A stretch of DNA of 64,000 nucleotides from Streptococcus bovimastitidis (GCF_001885095.1 NZ_LZDD01000002.1:310001-374000), one strand, 5' to 3'. Counted from the stretch's first letter, positions 7,950 to 17,596 are shown. The notes: generated by a model not told the origin, from the letters alone. Program-made: numbers and translations.

Positions 7950-9296
7950 TTATTGCTCACTTTCTTTATGGATTATTAAGGTTTGTTGGAAGTCATAGTT
8001 TTTACTCTTGGTACTTAAAGAGATGTTAGGATACTTTTTGATAATTGAAAGGACATTGGCTAGCCCAACTCCTCGTCCTCCCCCTTTTGTAGAAAAACCA
8101 TCCTTAAAAATACGATTGATATCAATTTGCTTTTCCTGTGTACTATTTGAAATGGTTATGATTTGATTATCTTGGTCTAGGAAATAAGCAATACTTACCA
8201 CTTTTTCTTTCGACAAAACGGCAGATTCAATAGCGTTATCACAGAAAATAGAGAATAATAATAGAAGATCAAAGCGCGAAATGTATGTATCATTAATAGT
8301 ATCAGGTAATTCTAAATGAACAGTTAAACCTGCTTTTTCTGCTTTTATAATTTTAGCGGATAATAAACTTTTGATAGAGGGCATTCCAAGTTTTGACAAT
8401 TTTGAAATAGTATAATGTTTATCATCCCAGTAGTCTTTTGCTTCACCTACTGTAGCTTGATAGACATGTTTAATTTTATGAATATCTTGTTCTTCAAGTG
8501 CCCCTCCGATTGTTTCCAATTTTTTTAAATACGATTTTTTAAATTGTCTAACATCTTCGTAAAGCTTTCCAAGGTTATTGCCATAATCAAGTAAATTTTC
8601 GATGTAGGCTTCTTTTTCTCGTTTCAAGTCATCTTCAAGATGACGTTTGGATTGTCGATTAAAGTAAGCAATTATAATTAAAAACAGACCTGTAAAAATT
8701 AAGTATAAAATCTGATAAGACCTTGGGATTCCTATTGGTTTTAAATAATATAGAAAAGGATCGTCAAAGCCTAAAATAAAGAAAGCATCAATATAATAGG
8801 CAACAATGAAAAACAACATAATTGTCGTAAATCGTTTAGAGCGCTCTGAAGATTCATTTTCATAAAGCTTTTTATAATCTTTGCCAATCAAGTAAGACGT
8901 GATTTTAAGACAAGGAAACAAGAGTAAATAAGCAAGAATGCTTGTTAAAAGATGGTTACTAATACTTGTATTTAATTGTAAAAGATAGGGGATTAAACAA
9001 GATTCCAAAAAACGCGAGATCAAATCAACAAAGACACTTGGAGCTAAGGCTAAATAAATCGTTCTAAGACTCAGTGGTTTATGTTTTCTAATAATTAATA
9101 TTAACCAAAAAAAGATGGGATCGATTATTAATGGTGCTAAACTCGGTATTTGATTCATGAAAACACAAGCTGAAATGATAAAAAGTTTTTTCCAGAAAGC
9201 TAGCTTGATATCAGTTAAGAAGGTAAAAATACTAACTTCCGAAAAATAAAAAATAATGACCGACAGTTGAAACCCAATCAAAAACGTCACTGACAT
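7950..9296 (-). CDS. fasB: FasB-like sensor kinase subunit with ATP site but no His
   Basis: A 448-residue membrane sensor with six or seven hydrophobic helices in the first 215 residues. The H-box position reads QFKKSYLKK, so Lys254 replaces the phospho-acceptor His (codons AAA AAA at 8535-8540). The ATP-binding domain is intact: N box CDNAIESA (Asn354) and G box STKGGGRGVGL followed by ANV. It should bind ATP but cannot phosphorylate itself. A ribosome-binding site GAAAGGAG lies just before the ATG. A 127-bp gap upstream separates it from the amplified pairs. Naming follows order in fasB-fasC-fasA. Confidence 0.82.
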   Translation of the reverse strand: MSVTFLIGFQLSVIIFYFSEVSIFTFLTDIKLAFWKKLFIISACVFMNQIPSLAPLIIDPIFFWLILIIRKHKPLSLRTIYLALAPSVFVDLISRFLESCLIPYLLQLNTSISNHLLTSILAYLLLFPCLKITSYLIGKDYKKLYENESSERSKRFTTIMLFFIVAYYIDAFFILGFDDPFLYYLKPIGIPRSYQILYLIFTGLFLIIIAYFNRQSKRHLEDDLKREKEAYIENLLDYGNNLGKLYEDVRQFKKSYLKKLETIGGALEEQDIHKIKHVYQATVGEAKDYWDDKHYTISKLSKLGMPSIKSLLSAKIIKAEKAGLTVHLELPDTINDTYISRFDLLLLFSIFCDNAIESAVLSKEKVVSIAYFLDQDNQIITISNSTQEKQIDINRIFKDGFSTKGGGRGVGLANVLSIIKKYPNISLSTKSKNYDFQQTLIIHKESEQ

Positions 9297-9372
9297 AAAG
9301 CTCTCCTTTCTTGAAAATTTCTGTAACTTATATATTCTATCATATAAATGTAGACAGAGTTATTCTTTTTTT

Positions 9373-9397
9373 AAAAGCACCTAAAAAACGTGCTTTA
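9373..9397. other. hairpin between the amplified kinases and fasB
   Basis: AAAAGCAC (9373-9380) and its complement GTGCTTT (9390-9396) form a stem with an A/T loop. No U-run follows on the minus strand, so it is not a convincing terminator for the kinase genes. It may be an attenuating or processing structure in the readthrough transcript. A weak -10 (TAGAAT) lies between it and fasB. Confidence 0.4.
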
Positions 9398-9423
9398 AAC
9401 ATTTTTCGATAGACATTTAGTAA

Positions 9424-10758
9424 TTAAACATCTACTGAAAAAATCATTTCTAGTCGTTGTGAAACATGGTAATCACCACTTTTAGTCACAATTGTTGTGT
9501 AGGGATACTGCTCTAAGATTTTTTTGACATTGGCAAGACCAATGCCACGGTTTTCCCCTTTAGTTGAATAACCTTCTTGAAAAACCTGACTAATATTAAT
9601 GCGCTCAACCTTGTTACTGTTTTCTAATAAGAAGATAATAGTATCATTTTGGCAGAAGAATGCTAGCGAAATTTCTTTTACATCTGATTCTTTAGCTGCA
9701 TCAATGGCATTATCGAAGAAAACAGATATGATAATGATAAAATCAATAAGTTTCATTGGAATGTTCCTAATAACATCTGGTACTTCCACTGATACTGAAA
9801 CACCTGCAGATTGAGCCTCGAACAATTTTGCAGCCATAAAACTCTTGACCGTTGGAATTGAAATATTGACAAGCCGGTCTAAATCAAAATGATGATCACG
9901 GAAGGGGTTATCGATACTTGTAAATATTGTATTATATTCTGCTTTAATCTTATCTAAATCTTCCGTCTGCGCAATCTTTTCAAACCTTTCTAAAGACGTT
10001 CGCGTATCATCTTTAAAGCTTGAAATTTCGTGATATAGCTTTTCCAAATAGACATTATATTCTGACAAATGTTTAAAGTGACGGCTTTGATTGGCCTGAA
10101 CCTCTTCATTAATAATAGTCAAAGACCGGTCATTTAGTCTTCTAATACCAATCAAGAAGATAATCATATAGACTAAAATAATATAATACTTCAGGTTTTG
10201 GTCATAAGCAACAAACCATTTAAAATTATTTTCAATAAAAATCAAACCTTGAACTAAAACAAACACAATAATCATTGAAATATTTAAAGGTTTAAACAAA
10301 CTATTCTCTGATTTGTCATTAGCCAAACGAATTTTTTCATAATCAATATGCAGCATTGCTTTAATAAAAAAGTAATAAGGCAAAATCAAAAGATAAACTA
10401 GGTGAATATACCATAGATGATTTGTCATTTTATCTAAAGTTTGATTTGTAATAACAGGAATGAAAAGAAAATAGATAATTCGAGACGAAAGTTCAATATT
10501 AGTTACAGCAAAAAAACTATAAAAAATATGCTTCGACCAAGAAAATTGTGGTCTTATTACGAAAGAAAAAATTAATAGGTATATGGGATCAATAATAAGT
10601 GAAAAATTATCCAAAAAGTAACTACATAAACCACTCAAAAAAATAAATAAAATGGATTCAATTTTTCGTACTTTCACTTTTGAAATATCTTGAAAGATAA
10701 GCAATAAATTGAAATAAAGGAGAAAATAAAAAGTCACACTATAAAAAATCTCTTCCAT
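9424..10758 (-). CDS. HPK10-type kinase subunit with ATP site but no His (pair C)
   Basis: 444 residues. The N-terminal sensor has about six membrane helices with the IDPIYLL motif. The H-box position reads SFKDDT, with Asp250 in place of His. The N box FFDNAIDAA (Asn350) and G box STKGENRGIGL are intact, so it is an ATP-binding subunit without a phospho-acceptor. It lies 12 bp after the His-bearing partner at 10771-12075. It is closely related to 12187-13533 (shared IDFIIIIS, DNAI, EGYSTKG and RGIGL segments), so the two come from tandem duplication. It is followed by the 127-bp gap before fasB. Confidence 0.85.
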   Translation of the reverse strand: MEEIFYSVTFYFLLYFNLLLIFQDISKVKVRKIESILFIFLSGLCSYFLDNFSLIIDPIYLLIFSFVIRPQFSWSKHIFYSFFAVTNIELSSRIIYFLFIPVITNQTLDKMTNHLWYIHLVYLLILPYYFFIKAMLHIDYEKIRLANDKSENSLFKPLNISMIIVFVLVQGLIFIENNFKWFVAYDQNLKYYIILVYMIIFLIGIRRLNDRSLTIINEEVQANQSRHFKHLSEYNVYLEKLYHEISSFKDDTRTSLERFEKIAQTEDLDKIKAEYNTIFTSIDNPFRDHHFDLDRLVNISIPTVKSFMAAKLFEAQSAGVSVSVEVPDVIRNIPMKLIDFIIIISVFFDNAIDAAKESDVKEISLAFFCQNDTIIFLLENSNKVERINISQVFQEGYSTKGENRGIGLANVKKILEQYPYTTIVTKSGDYHVSQRLEMIFSVDV

Positions 10759-10770
10759 TAGCCCTCATTT

Positions 10771-12075
10771 CTACTCCACTGATTTAGGATTAGTGATATT
10801 AATGCGATATTGAAAGACTGAATCGCCTTGATTTCGATAGATAAAAATGTTGGAATACTTATCCGTTAAATAATCAAAAATGAGATTATTTTGTTCGACC
10901 AATTCTTTAGGTAAATTATTAATACTTTTAAAAAACTTATCATAGGTGCTTTCAATAATTAGGAAACCAGTACCATGCATATCACTATTGAATACAAATG
11001 TCATTGTTGCATTTTCATTTTTGGGGATAGTAGTATTAATAAATTTAAAAATTGCTGTTAAAAGAACAATGAAATCCATCGTTAAGATATGTAAGTTATC
11101 TATTGGATTTAGAATTTGAACAGAAGTTAAAACCCCTTTATTCTCTAGCTCATAAAATTTTTGAGAAAGAAAAAACTCTAAATCTTTATCCATTAATTCT
11201 TGAAATTTTTCATCATAAAGTTGATTAATGGTAACAGCTTCATTTCCCATTTTCGCTAAAATATCTCTAGTAATTCGATGAATTAATCTTGGATCATTAT
11301 GCTCTAAACTCCCCGCTAAGGAAATCATCAAGTTTTCATAGTCATGTTTAAAGGAACGAATCGTTTGATAGGTGTTTTCAATATAAACATTATAATTCTC
11401 TAAGGCCAGTAAATACTGTTCTTCAACTAATTCGATGTAGCGTTCAGATCTAACTTTACCATAATGATTAATATAGGAAGATAGAAATAAGAAAACAAAA
11501 ATGAAAAAAAGAATTAAGAGTTTTGATATCCATATTGATTCTCCCCCTGAACTATTATTAACTTCAAAATAATAAAAACCAGTCAGGTAAATAAGTAAGA
11601 AGATATCACTAATGATTAATAGTCTGTAAATCACTTTTAGATAATCATGTTTGAATCGAAATGTTTGGATTGCAAAAACTTCTTCAACAAAAGTTAATAG
11701 CGGAACAACACTTATATAAGAAAGCAATTCTATTTCCGGACTTTTCCAGACAGCTAAGGTTGTCATATCAAATAAAAACGGGAAAACAAAGAATATCATC
11801 AAACTAGAAAATAAACTGGTGATAACTATCGGAAATGAGATATAGTAAATCAGATGAAAAATGCCATCGTTTGGATAGGCTTTTCTCCGATAGACGAGCA
11901 TCATTAGTGGCTCCAAAATAACAAATGGAATATGCAAATAAAGATAAAGCATTGCTTCAACTAAGGTTAGAATCAAAACCTTAAACAGCCTATTTTTTTC
12001 TGTTGTTAACAAAAAGAAGATGGTCCAAGAGGTTAAAAAACGGGTTAAAAAAACCGTAGCAGTTATGTCTAACAA
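10771..12075 (-). CDS. HPK10-type kinase subunit with His but no ATP site (pair C)
   Basis: 434 residues. The N-terminal segment FLTRFLTSWTIFFL is nearly identical in three sister genes. About six membrane helices follow, then an intact phospho-acceptor box SFKHDYEN (His244). The C-terminal domain has lost the ATP-binding motifs: the N-box position reads FKFINTT and no glycine-rich box exists. It should act as the phosphate-accepting half with the ATP-binding subunit at 9424-10758. It has its own promoter at 12105-12133 in a 111-bp gap. Confidence 0.85.
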   Translation of the reverse strand: MLDITATVFLTRFLTSWTIFFLLTTEKNRLFKVLILTLVEAMLYLYLHIPFVILEPLMMLVYRRKAYPNDGIFHLIYYISFPIVITSLFSSLMIFFVFPFLFDMTTLAVWKSPEIELLSYISVVPLLTFVEEVFAIQTFRFKHDYLKVIYRLLIISDIFLLIYLTGFYYFEVNNSSGGESIWISKLLILFFIFVFLFLSSYINHYGKVRSERYIELVEEQYLLALENYNVYIENTYQTIRSFKHDYENLMISLAGSLEHNDPRLIHRITRDILAKMGNEAVTINQLYDEKFQELMDKDLEFFLSQKFYELENKGVLTSVQILNPIDNLHILTMDFIVLLTAIFKFINTTIPKNENATMTFVFNSDMHGTGFLIIESTYDKFFKSINNLPKELVEQNNLIFDYLTDKYSNIFIYRNQGDSVFQYRINITNPKSVE

Positions 12076-12104
12076 ATACTTTTCCTTTCAATTTAATCCA
12101 TTTA

Positions 12105-12133
12105 ATCATACTATATGCCATTCTTAAAGGCAA
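12105..12133 (-). promoter_or_regulatory. promoter of kinase pair C
   Basis: Minus-strand TTGCCT (12128-12133), 17-base spacer and TATGAT (12105-12110). The spacer ends in ATATAG, and the upstream AAAAATGA / TTAGAAA elements resemble those of the promoter at 17597-17625. The promoter appears to have been duplicated together with the kinase unit. Confidence 0.65.
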
Positions 12134-12186
12134 TTGTTTTCTAATTTTTATTCATTTTTAACATAATTCATTCTTTTCTCAACTCT

Positions 12187-13533
12187 TCAAAACATGGTCT
12201 GTTGACTATTAAAAACCATCTCAAGCCTTTGGGAGACTCTGAAATCTTTGCTTTTTGTGGTCAATGTCGCAAAGGGATAGGGTTGAAGGAGTTTCATAAC
12301 ATTGTGTAAACCAATTCCCCTTGTTCTACCTTTAGTCGAATAACCTTCTTTGTATATTTGACTGATATTTATTCTTTCTACTTTGCTAGAATTCTCAATC
12401 AGAAAAACGATGGCGTCGTTATGGCAAAAAAAGGCAATTTTAATCTCTTTTGCTTGCGACTCCACTGATGCTTCTATTGCGTTATCACAGAAAATAGAGA
12501 TAATAATGATAAAATCAATCAATTTCATAGGCAATGCCATAATCTTATCTGGAATTTCAATTTTTGTTTCAATGCCTAGTTTTTGTGCTTCGAAAATTTT
12601 TGCTGCCAAAAAGCTTTTTAAAGTGGGAATATTAATATTGACCAATTTATCGAGATTAAACCGTTGATTTTTAAATGGATTAAAGCCAATTTTAAAGAGT
12701 TGGTCAAATTCATCACTTATCGCATCGACATCTTCATGATCAACCACCTGTCCCAATCGATTAAGCGACAGAGACGTTTCTTCTTTAAAAGAGTTAATTT
12801 CTTTTAATAAGCCTTCCAAATATTGATTGTAATTGGCCAAGTTGTGAAAGTGATGTTCTTGTTCCCTTAATAATTGTTCTTCAAGAATGTGACTGGCGAG
12901 ACTATTGAGCCGATTAACACCAACTAAAAAAATAAGGACATAGATGGAAATAACCAAGTAACGATAATACTCATTAAAAACTTCTGACATAGACGCAATA
13001 TTGTATTGAAAAAAGGTACTCACTTGAACAAAAATGAACATAAGAATCATACCAAGATTTAAATTTTGAAAAATATTAGCCTTTGTATTATCAGAAGCCT
13101 CACGAATACTTTCATAATCAACATGTAGCAAAAATTTCATAAAAAAGTGGACTGGAATAATAAGAGCATAGGCTAATAAAATATTCCAGCCATCTTCTCT
13201 GAGTACTGTAGCTGAGCTTTGCATCAGTGTGGGTAGGATAATATATTCTAGCAGACGAACCGACAAATCAACAGAGGTAAAGACAAAGAAACTATAGAAG
13301 AGATGCTTATTCAACGGCAGATCTCTTTTAGTTAAATAAGAGAAAAGAAAAAGGTATAGTGGATCCAAAACAAAGGATAAATGATCGACAAAATAATTCA
13401 TTGACATGCCAATAAGGGCATATATAAGAACATATTGCCATTTTTCTCTGCGTCCACTGACGAGGATAAATAGGAGATAATAATCTAGGAAAAGAACCAG
13501 GTAAAAAAGCAGATAAAAAAGTAAGTCTGTCAT
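12187..13533 (-). CDS. HPK10-type kinase subunit with ATP site but no His (pair B)
   Basis: 448 residues, with a polytopic sensor region of six or so helices (LDPLYLFLFSYLTK motif). The H-box position reads SFKEETS, with Glu251 replacing His; no other His is conserved nearby. The N box FCDNAIEAS (Asn351) and G box STKGRTRGIGL are complete. It starts 1 bp after the stop of the His-bearing partner (13535-14848), indicating tight translational coupling. It is most similar to 9424-10758. Confidence 0.85.
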   Translation of the reverse strand: MTDLLFYLLFYLVLFLDYYLLFILVSGRREKWQYVLIYALIGMSMNYFVDHLSFVLDPLYLFLFSYLTKRDLPLNKHLFYSFFVFTSVDLSVRLLEYIILPTLMQSSATVLREDGWNILLAYALIIPVHFFMKFLLHVDYESIREASDNTKANIFQNLNLGMILMFIFVQVSTFFQYNIASMSEVFNEYYRYLVISIYVLIFLVGVNRLNSLASHILEEQLLREQEHHFHNLANYNQYLEGLLKEINSFKEETSLSLNRLGQVVDHEDVDAISDEFDQLFKIGFNPFKNQRFNLDKLVNINIPTLKSFLAAKIFEAQKLGIETKIEIPDKIMALPMKLIDFIIIISIFCDNAIEASVESQAKEIKIAFFCHNDAIVFLIENSSKVERINISQIYKEGYSTKGRTRGIGLHNVMKLLQPYPFATLTTKSKDFRVSQRLEMVFNSQQTMF

Positions 13534-13534
13534 T

Positions 13535-14848
13535 CTAATTTATCTCCTCTCCAAAGGTAGTAATACTAATATTCATGGTTTGCTTATAAGTAAAAACCGT
13601 TTTATCTCGCTCAAAAGAAATATTGTGGTATTTATCTTGATAAGAATCAATAATCAGATTAAGCTTTTCAAGTGCTTCCAATCTTTGAGTTGAATCCTTA
13701 GTATTCATTTGATTATGTTGGCTTTCGACAATAATCGAAATGTTTTGATTTGCATCTTCTTGACAAAAGATGGTCAGGAATGGTTCGTCAAGGCCTTGTC
13801 CTGAAATCGTTGCAAAATCCATAAAGACAGCCATCAGAACTAAAAAATCAAAGGTTTTAAGATGCAAGTTAGAAATTGGTCTAACATTAACGAATTTACA
13901 AACGAATCCTTTTTGCCGTAACTCATGAAATTTAAGGGCAAAAAAGATTTGTAAATCAGAATTATTAATATTTGAAAATTCCTCAAGATTAATGGAATAG
14001 TTATCGTGTGTTGTCACTTCCATTTTTTCGACAATTTCTTGATACACTTCTTTGATAATTTTTGGGTCCCGTCTATCAATACTACCTGCTAAAGAGAGAA
14101 TGATATTATCATAATCGTGCTTGAAAGAACGAATTTTTTTATAAAGTTCCTCGATATAAGCATTGTAAGCTTCCAGCATCAGCAAGTGTTGGTTTTCCTC
14201 TTCTTGAATTTGTCTTTTAGCTCTGGTCTTGGAATAAGCATTTAAATAAGAAGTTAAGTACAAAAATATTGAGAAGCAAAGTAAGATAAGTATCTTTGAA
14301 ATTCCGAAAAGCGAGGTATCTTCAGCATTAGCACTTTCAAAAAAATAAAAGCCGAAAAAATAAAAACTCAATAAGATATCTGTTACCCATAAAAATTTGG
14401 ATATGGTTTGTAGGTAGTAATGGTCGAAAGAAAAGTTTTCGATATTGAAAATCCGCTCAACAAAATTCAAAACTGGGATCACACATAAATAGGAAAAAAG
14501 TTCCATTTCTGCACTTTTCCAGACTGTCAATTCACTTTGATGGGTTAGAAAAGGAAGGACAAAAAAGATCATAACTGAGGAAATTAAACTAGTCAATACA
14601 ATTGGAAAGAGGGTATAGTAAATCCTTAATGGTAACGTATCTTTAGGGTGAAAGATGACACGATAATGAAGCATTAGGAAGGGTTCTAAAATAACAAATG
14701 GAATATGTAAAAAAAGAACTAAATAGACTTCAAATATCGTCAGAATAATAACACGAAGAAGTTTATTTTTTGTATTGGTATTTAAGAAAAATATAGTCCA
14801 ACTGGTTAAAAAACGTGTAAAAAACACTGCAACTGTTAATATCGACAT
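13535..14848 (-). CDS. HPK10-type kinase subunit with His but no ATP site (pair B)
   Basis: 437 residues from the ATG at 14848 (MSILTVAVFFTRF). This start aligns with sister genes and has GGAGAG about 10 bases upstream; the frame is open to 14881 without a ribosome-binding site. The sensor region begins with FLTSWTIFFL. The phospho-acceptor box is SFKHDYDN (His244). The ATP site is lost: the N-box position reads FMDFATIS and no RGIGL box is present. It ends one base before the ATG of its partner at 13533. Confidence 0.83.
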   Translation of the reverse strand: MSILTVAVFFTRFLTSWTIFFLNTNTKNKLLRVIILTIFEVYLVLFLHIPFVILEPFLMLHYRVIFHPKDTLPLRIYYTLFPIVLTSLISSVMIFFVLPFLTHQSELTVWKSAEMELFSYLCVIPVLNFVERIFNIENFSFDHYYLQTISKFLWVTDILLSFYFFGFYFFESANAEDTSLFGISKILILLCFSIFLYLTSYLNAYSKTRAKRQIQEEENQHLLMLEAYNAYIEELYKKIRSFKHDYDNIILSLAGSIDRRDPKIIKEVYQEIVEKMEVTTHDNYSINLEEFSNINNSDLQIFFALKFHELRQKGFVCKFVNVRPISNLHLKTFDFLVLMAVFMDFATISGQGLDEPFLTIFCQEDANQNISIIVESQHNQMNTKDSTQRLEALEKLNLIIDSYQDKYHNISFERDKTVFTYKQTMNISITTFGEEIN

Positions 14849-14895
14849 ATGGTGTTGGCTCTCCAATGGGGCATCTATCAAAATTGATAAGAAAA

Positions 14896-16251
14896 TTATT
14901 GCAGATTTCTTCTAATTTCTTTCTTCCATTTTGGCATAGATAATTTTTGAGTAAAGAGAAAATTATCACTCTTTGTTGCTAAACTACAATAGGGATAGTC
15001 TGTAAGAATTGTTTTAACATTGGCTAATCCAATTCCTCTATCACCGCCTTTACTTGAAAAGCCTTCTTCAAAAATCTGATTAATAACAATCTTTTTATCA
15101 GAAGTTGAGTTCTCAATCACAAAATGAAGATTTTCCTCCGTTTGAAAGATTGCCAAACGAATGAGCTTTTTCTCAGAAGTCATGGCAGCTTCAATGGCGT
15201 TATCACAAAAAACTGAAATGATAATGATAAAATCCAAAATTTTTAATGGTATTTCTGTAATAAGATCAGGAATTTCAATGCTAACATCCATTCCCTTGTT
15301 CTGAGCATCAAATAATTTGGCGGCTAAAAAGCTTTTAGCTGTCGGTATATTTAAATTGGTTAGATGGTCAAAATTATACTTTCGATGATGAAAGGGCACA
15401 TCTTCCCCAACAAACAAGTTTTTATAGGACTCTTTTATCTCTGATAATTGTCCTTTTTCAACAATTTTTCCAAAAGCAAGTAAGGAATGTTTAGTATCGT
15501 TTTTAAAGTGGCTAACTTCCGCAAATAGTGACTCAATATAAGAATTATATTGAGTCAAATGGTCATATTGTTGTTGTTTGTCACGTTCCATCCTTAGATG
15601 TAAAAATTCCATAGTCTGTCTATTCAACTGATATAAGCCATAGAAAAAGATTAAGACATACAAAGAAATTAGGATGTAGCGAAACTGTTCCGTATAGGCT
15701 GGGAAGCCTTCAATATTATATTGACAAAATATTAAAGTTTGCAAAACAATAAAGAAAAGGACCATAGTTACATTAAGAGGTCTAAAAATCTGACTTTGAT
15801 TAAGATGACTGACGTTATTTTCATGAAAGTTGTGGTAGTCAATGTGTAAAAGAGATTTAAAAAATAGATGAAAAGGAATAACTAGCATATAAGTTAGTAG
15901 AACCAGCCAAATATTATTATTAATTTGATCAATAGAAATATTTAAAAAAGTTGGTAAGACTAAATAACCAATAAGACGTGAAAAAAGGTCCACATTTGTA
16001 AAAACATAAAAACTATAAAAAACGTGATATGAGAGTGCTTGTTCTTGCTTTGTAAGGTAAGAAAAAGCTAATAAATAAAGTGGATCTAACATAATTGAAA
16101 ACTTGTCTAAAACATAGGATAAGACAATATTAATAATCCCAAATAAAACAACTTGGTACCATTTTGCTCTCCTCCCACTAACCATAACAAAGAGGAGATA
16201 AGTATTAATAAATAGAACTAGGTATAATAAAAAATCAAAAAAATAATACAT
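14896..16251 (-). CDS. HPK10-type kinase subunit with ATP site but no His (pair A)
   Basis: 451 residues, about six N-terminal helices (LDPLYLLAFSYLTK motif). The H-box position reads HFKNDTK, with Asn251 replacing His. Other His residues nearby (3 before, 5 after) are not conserved in sisters. The N box FCDNAIEAA (Asn351) and G box SSKGGDRGIGL are intact. It starts 4 bp after the His-bearing partner at 16256-17548, with GAAGTGAG as ribosome-binding site overlapping that stop. It ends 47 bp before the next unit. Confidence 0.85.
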   Translation of the reverse strand: MYYFFDFLLYLVLFINTYLLFVMVSGRRAKWYQVVLFGIINIVLSYVLDKFSIMLDPLYLLAFSYLTKQEQALSYHVFYSFYVFTNVDLFSRLIGYLVLPTFLNISIDQINNNIWLVLLTYMLVIPFHLFFKSLLHIDYHNFHENNVSHLNQSQIFRPLNVTMVLFFIVLQTLIFCQYNIEGFPAYTEQFRYILISLYVLIFFYGLYQLNRQTMEFLHLRMERDKQQQYDHLTQYNSYIESLFAEVSHFKNDTKHSLLAFGKIVEKGQLSEIKESYKNLFVGEDVPFHHRKYNFDHLTNLNIPTAKSFLAAKLFDAQNKGMDVSIEIPDLITEIPLKILDFIIIISVFCDNAIEAAMTSEKKLIRLAIFQTEENLHFVIENSTSDKKIVINQIFEEGFSSKGGDRGIGLANVKTILTDYPYCSLATKSDNFLFTQKLSMPKWKKEIRRNLQ

Positions 16252-16255
16252 TTGC

Positions 16256-17548
16256 TCACTTCTCTATTTCATGGCTTGGGGAATAGGTTAGGGACTGTAA
16301 AAGCAGAAAGTCTGTTTTGTCTCTTTTATAGATTAGTTCTGGCCACTCTTTTAAATAGTATCTCAAAATTAATCTCACTTTATCCATTGGTAGCTTACGG
16401 TCTCGAGTCTGCTTTTCCCAATCTTTGGAATATGAACTTTCTACTAAGATTGATAGTCTCTGACTTTGACTTAACTTCAAAAATAGCTTGATATAAGGTG
16501 ACCCTTCACAACTAGTTGTCAGCTCTGCAATTTCTAAAAGAGAAGAAAGAATAAGCAGAAGGTCAACTTCTTTGATTGGAGGTTGACTCAAGTCAGAATC
16601 ACTGACAAGTTCAAAAGTAATACCTTTTTCTGCCAACTTTTCCCTCTTGAGGGTCAAGTATATTTCAAGTTGAGTGTTCTTAAGTCCCGCAAAATAAGAA
16701 GTATCGAAAGTGACATCACTTTGGGTAGACTTAGCCATCTTATCCAGTGTTTCGTGGTAGACCGTATTAATAGCATCGATATCACCTTGATTAATACTAC
16801 CTTCCAGACTTAGCAGAATGTTGTGGTAATCGTGTCTAAAGGAACGAACCCCTTTATAGAGATTTTCAATATAATGATTATATTGTTCGAGGACTAGCAT
16901 ATGACGACTTTCCCTCTCTTCAATTTGTTTTTGGACAATGCTTCTATAAAAATTATTTAAATAAGAAGCTAGATATAAGAAGATAAAGAAAAAGATAAGA
17001 ATTAATATTTTAGAAAGCCAGAACAAATCGCCACCCTCAGCATTTTTTGATTCAAAGAAATAAAATCCTAAGAAGTAAATGACCAAGGACGAATCGGTAA
17101 TCCATAAATAGCGCTTTGTAACTGTCAAATCTGGATAAGTAAACTTAAAATTTTCAATAGTGAAAATCCGTTCTATAAAAGTAAGAAGTGGAATTACACA
17201 GAGATAAGATAACATTTCATACTCGTCACTCTGCCAAATCGTCGAAAGACTTTGTCTAGTGAGGAAGGGAAAAATAAAGAAAATCAAAAAACTTGAAATT
17301 AAACTGGTCAAAACGATTGGAAAAAGAGTGTAATAAACTCTAAGAAAGACAGACATTTTTTCATGGAAAAGAAGGTGATAAGATAACATTAACAGTGGTT
17401 CTAAAACTGTGAAGGGTACTCTAAAATAATATACCAATATTACCTCGCCAATTGTTAACAGAACAGCTTTAACTAATTTATTATCTTCCTCACTGTTCAA
17501 AAAGAAAATGGTCCAAGAAGTCAAAAAACGAGTGAATAACACTAGCAC
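16256..17548 (-). CDS. HPK10-type kinase subunit with His but no ATP site (pair A)
   Basis: 430 residues and the first kinase gene of the series. The N-terminus has FLTSWTIFFL, then about six helices. The H box is intact: SFRHDYHN (His239). The N-box position reads LLEIAELTT and the glycine-rich box is missing, so ATP binding is not expected. It is the presumed phosphate-accepting half for 14896-16251. It is expressed from a strong promoter at 17597-17625, just after the gltX terminator. Confidence 0.85.
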   Translation of the reverse strand: MLVLFTRFLTSWTIFFLNSEEDNKLVKAVLLTIGEVILVYYFRVPFTVLEPLLMLSYHLLFHEKMSVFLRVYYTLFPIVLTSLISSFLIFFIFPFLTRQSLSTIWQSDEYEMLSYLCVIPLLTFIERIFTIENFKFTYPDLTVTKRYLWITDSSLVIYFLGFYFFESKNAEGGDLFWLSKILILIFFFIFLYLASYLNNFYRSIVQKQIEERESRHMLVLEQYNHYIENLYKGVRSFRHDYHNILLSLEGSINQGDIDAINTVYHETLDKMAKSTQSDVTFDTSYFAGLKNTQLEIYLTLKREKLAEKGITFELVSDSDLSQPPIKEVDLLLILSSLLEIAELTTSCEGSPYIKLFLKLSQSQRLSILVESSYSKDWEKQTRDRKLPMDKVRLILRYYLKEWPELIYKRDKTDFLLLQSLTYSPSHEIEK

Positions 17549-17596
17549 TCTTATTGATAAAATTAGTCTATTTCCTCACTTTCTCTAGCTTCTATA

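Noticed and set aside
9373-9397. Hairpin as a terminator splitting the kinase operon
   Set aside because: No U-run follows on the minus strand; the T-rich side faces the other way. Kept only as a structure of unknown role.
6642-17548. Kinase genes read as random pseudogenes
   Set aside because: All eight frames are full length (430-451 residues), tightly coupled and have ribosome-binding sites. The losses are strictly complementary within pairs, unlike random decay.
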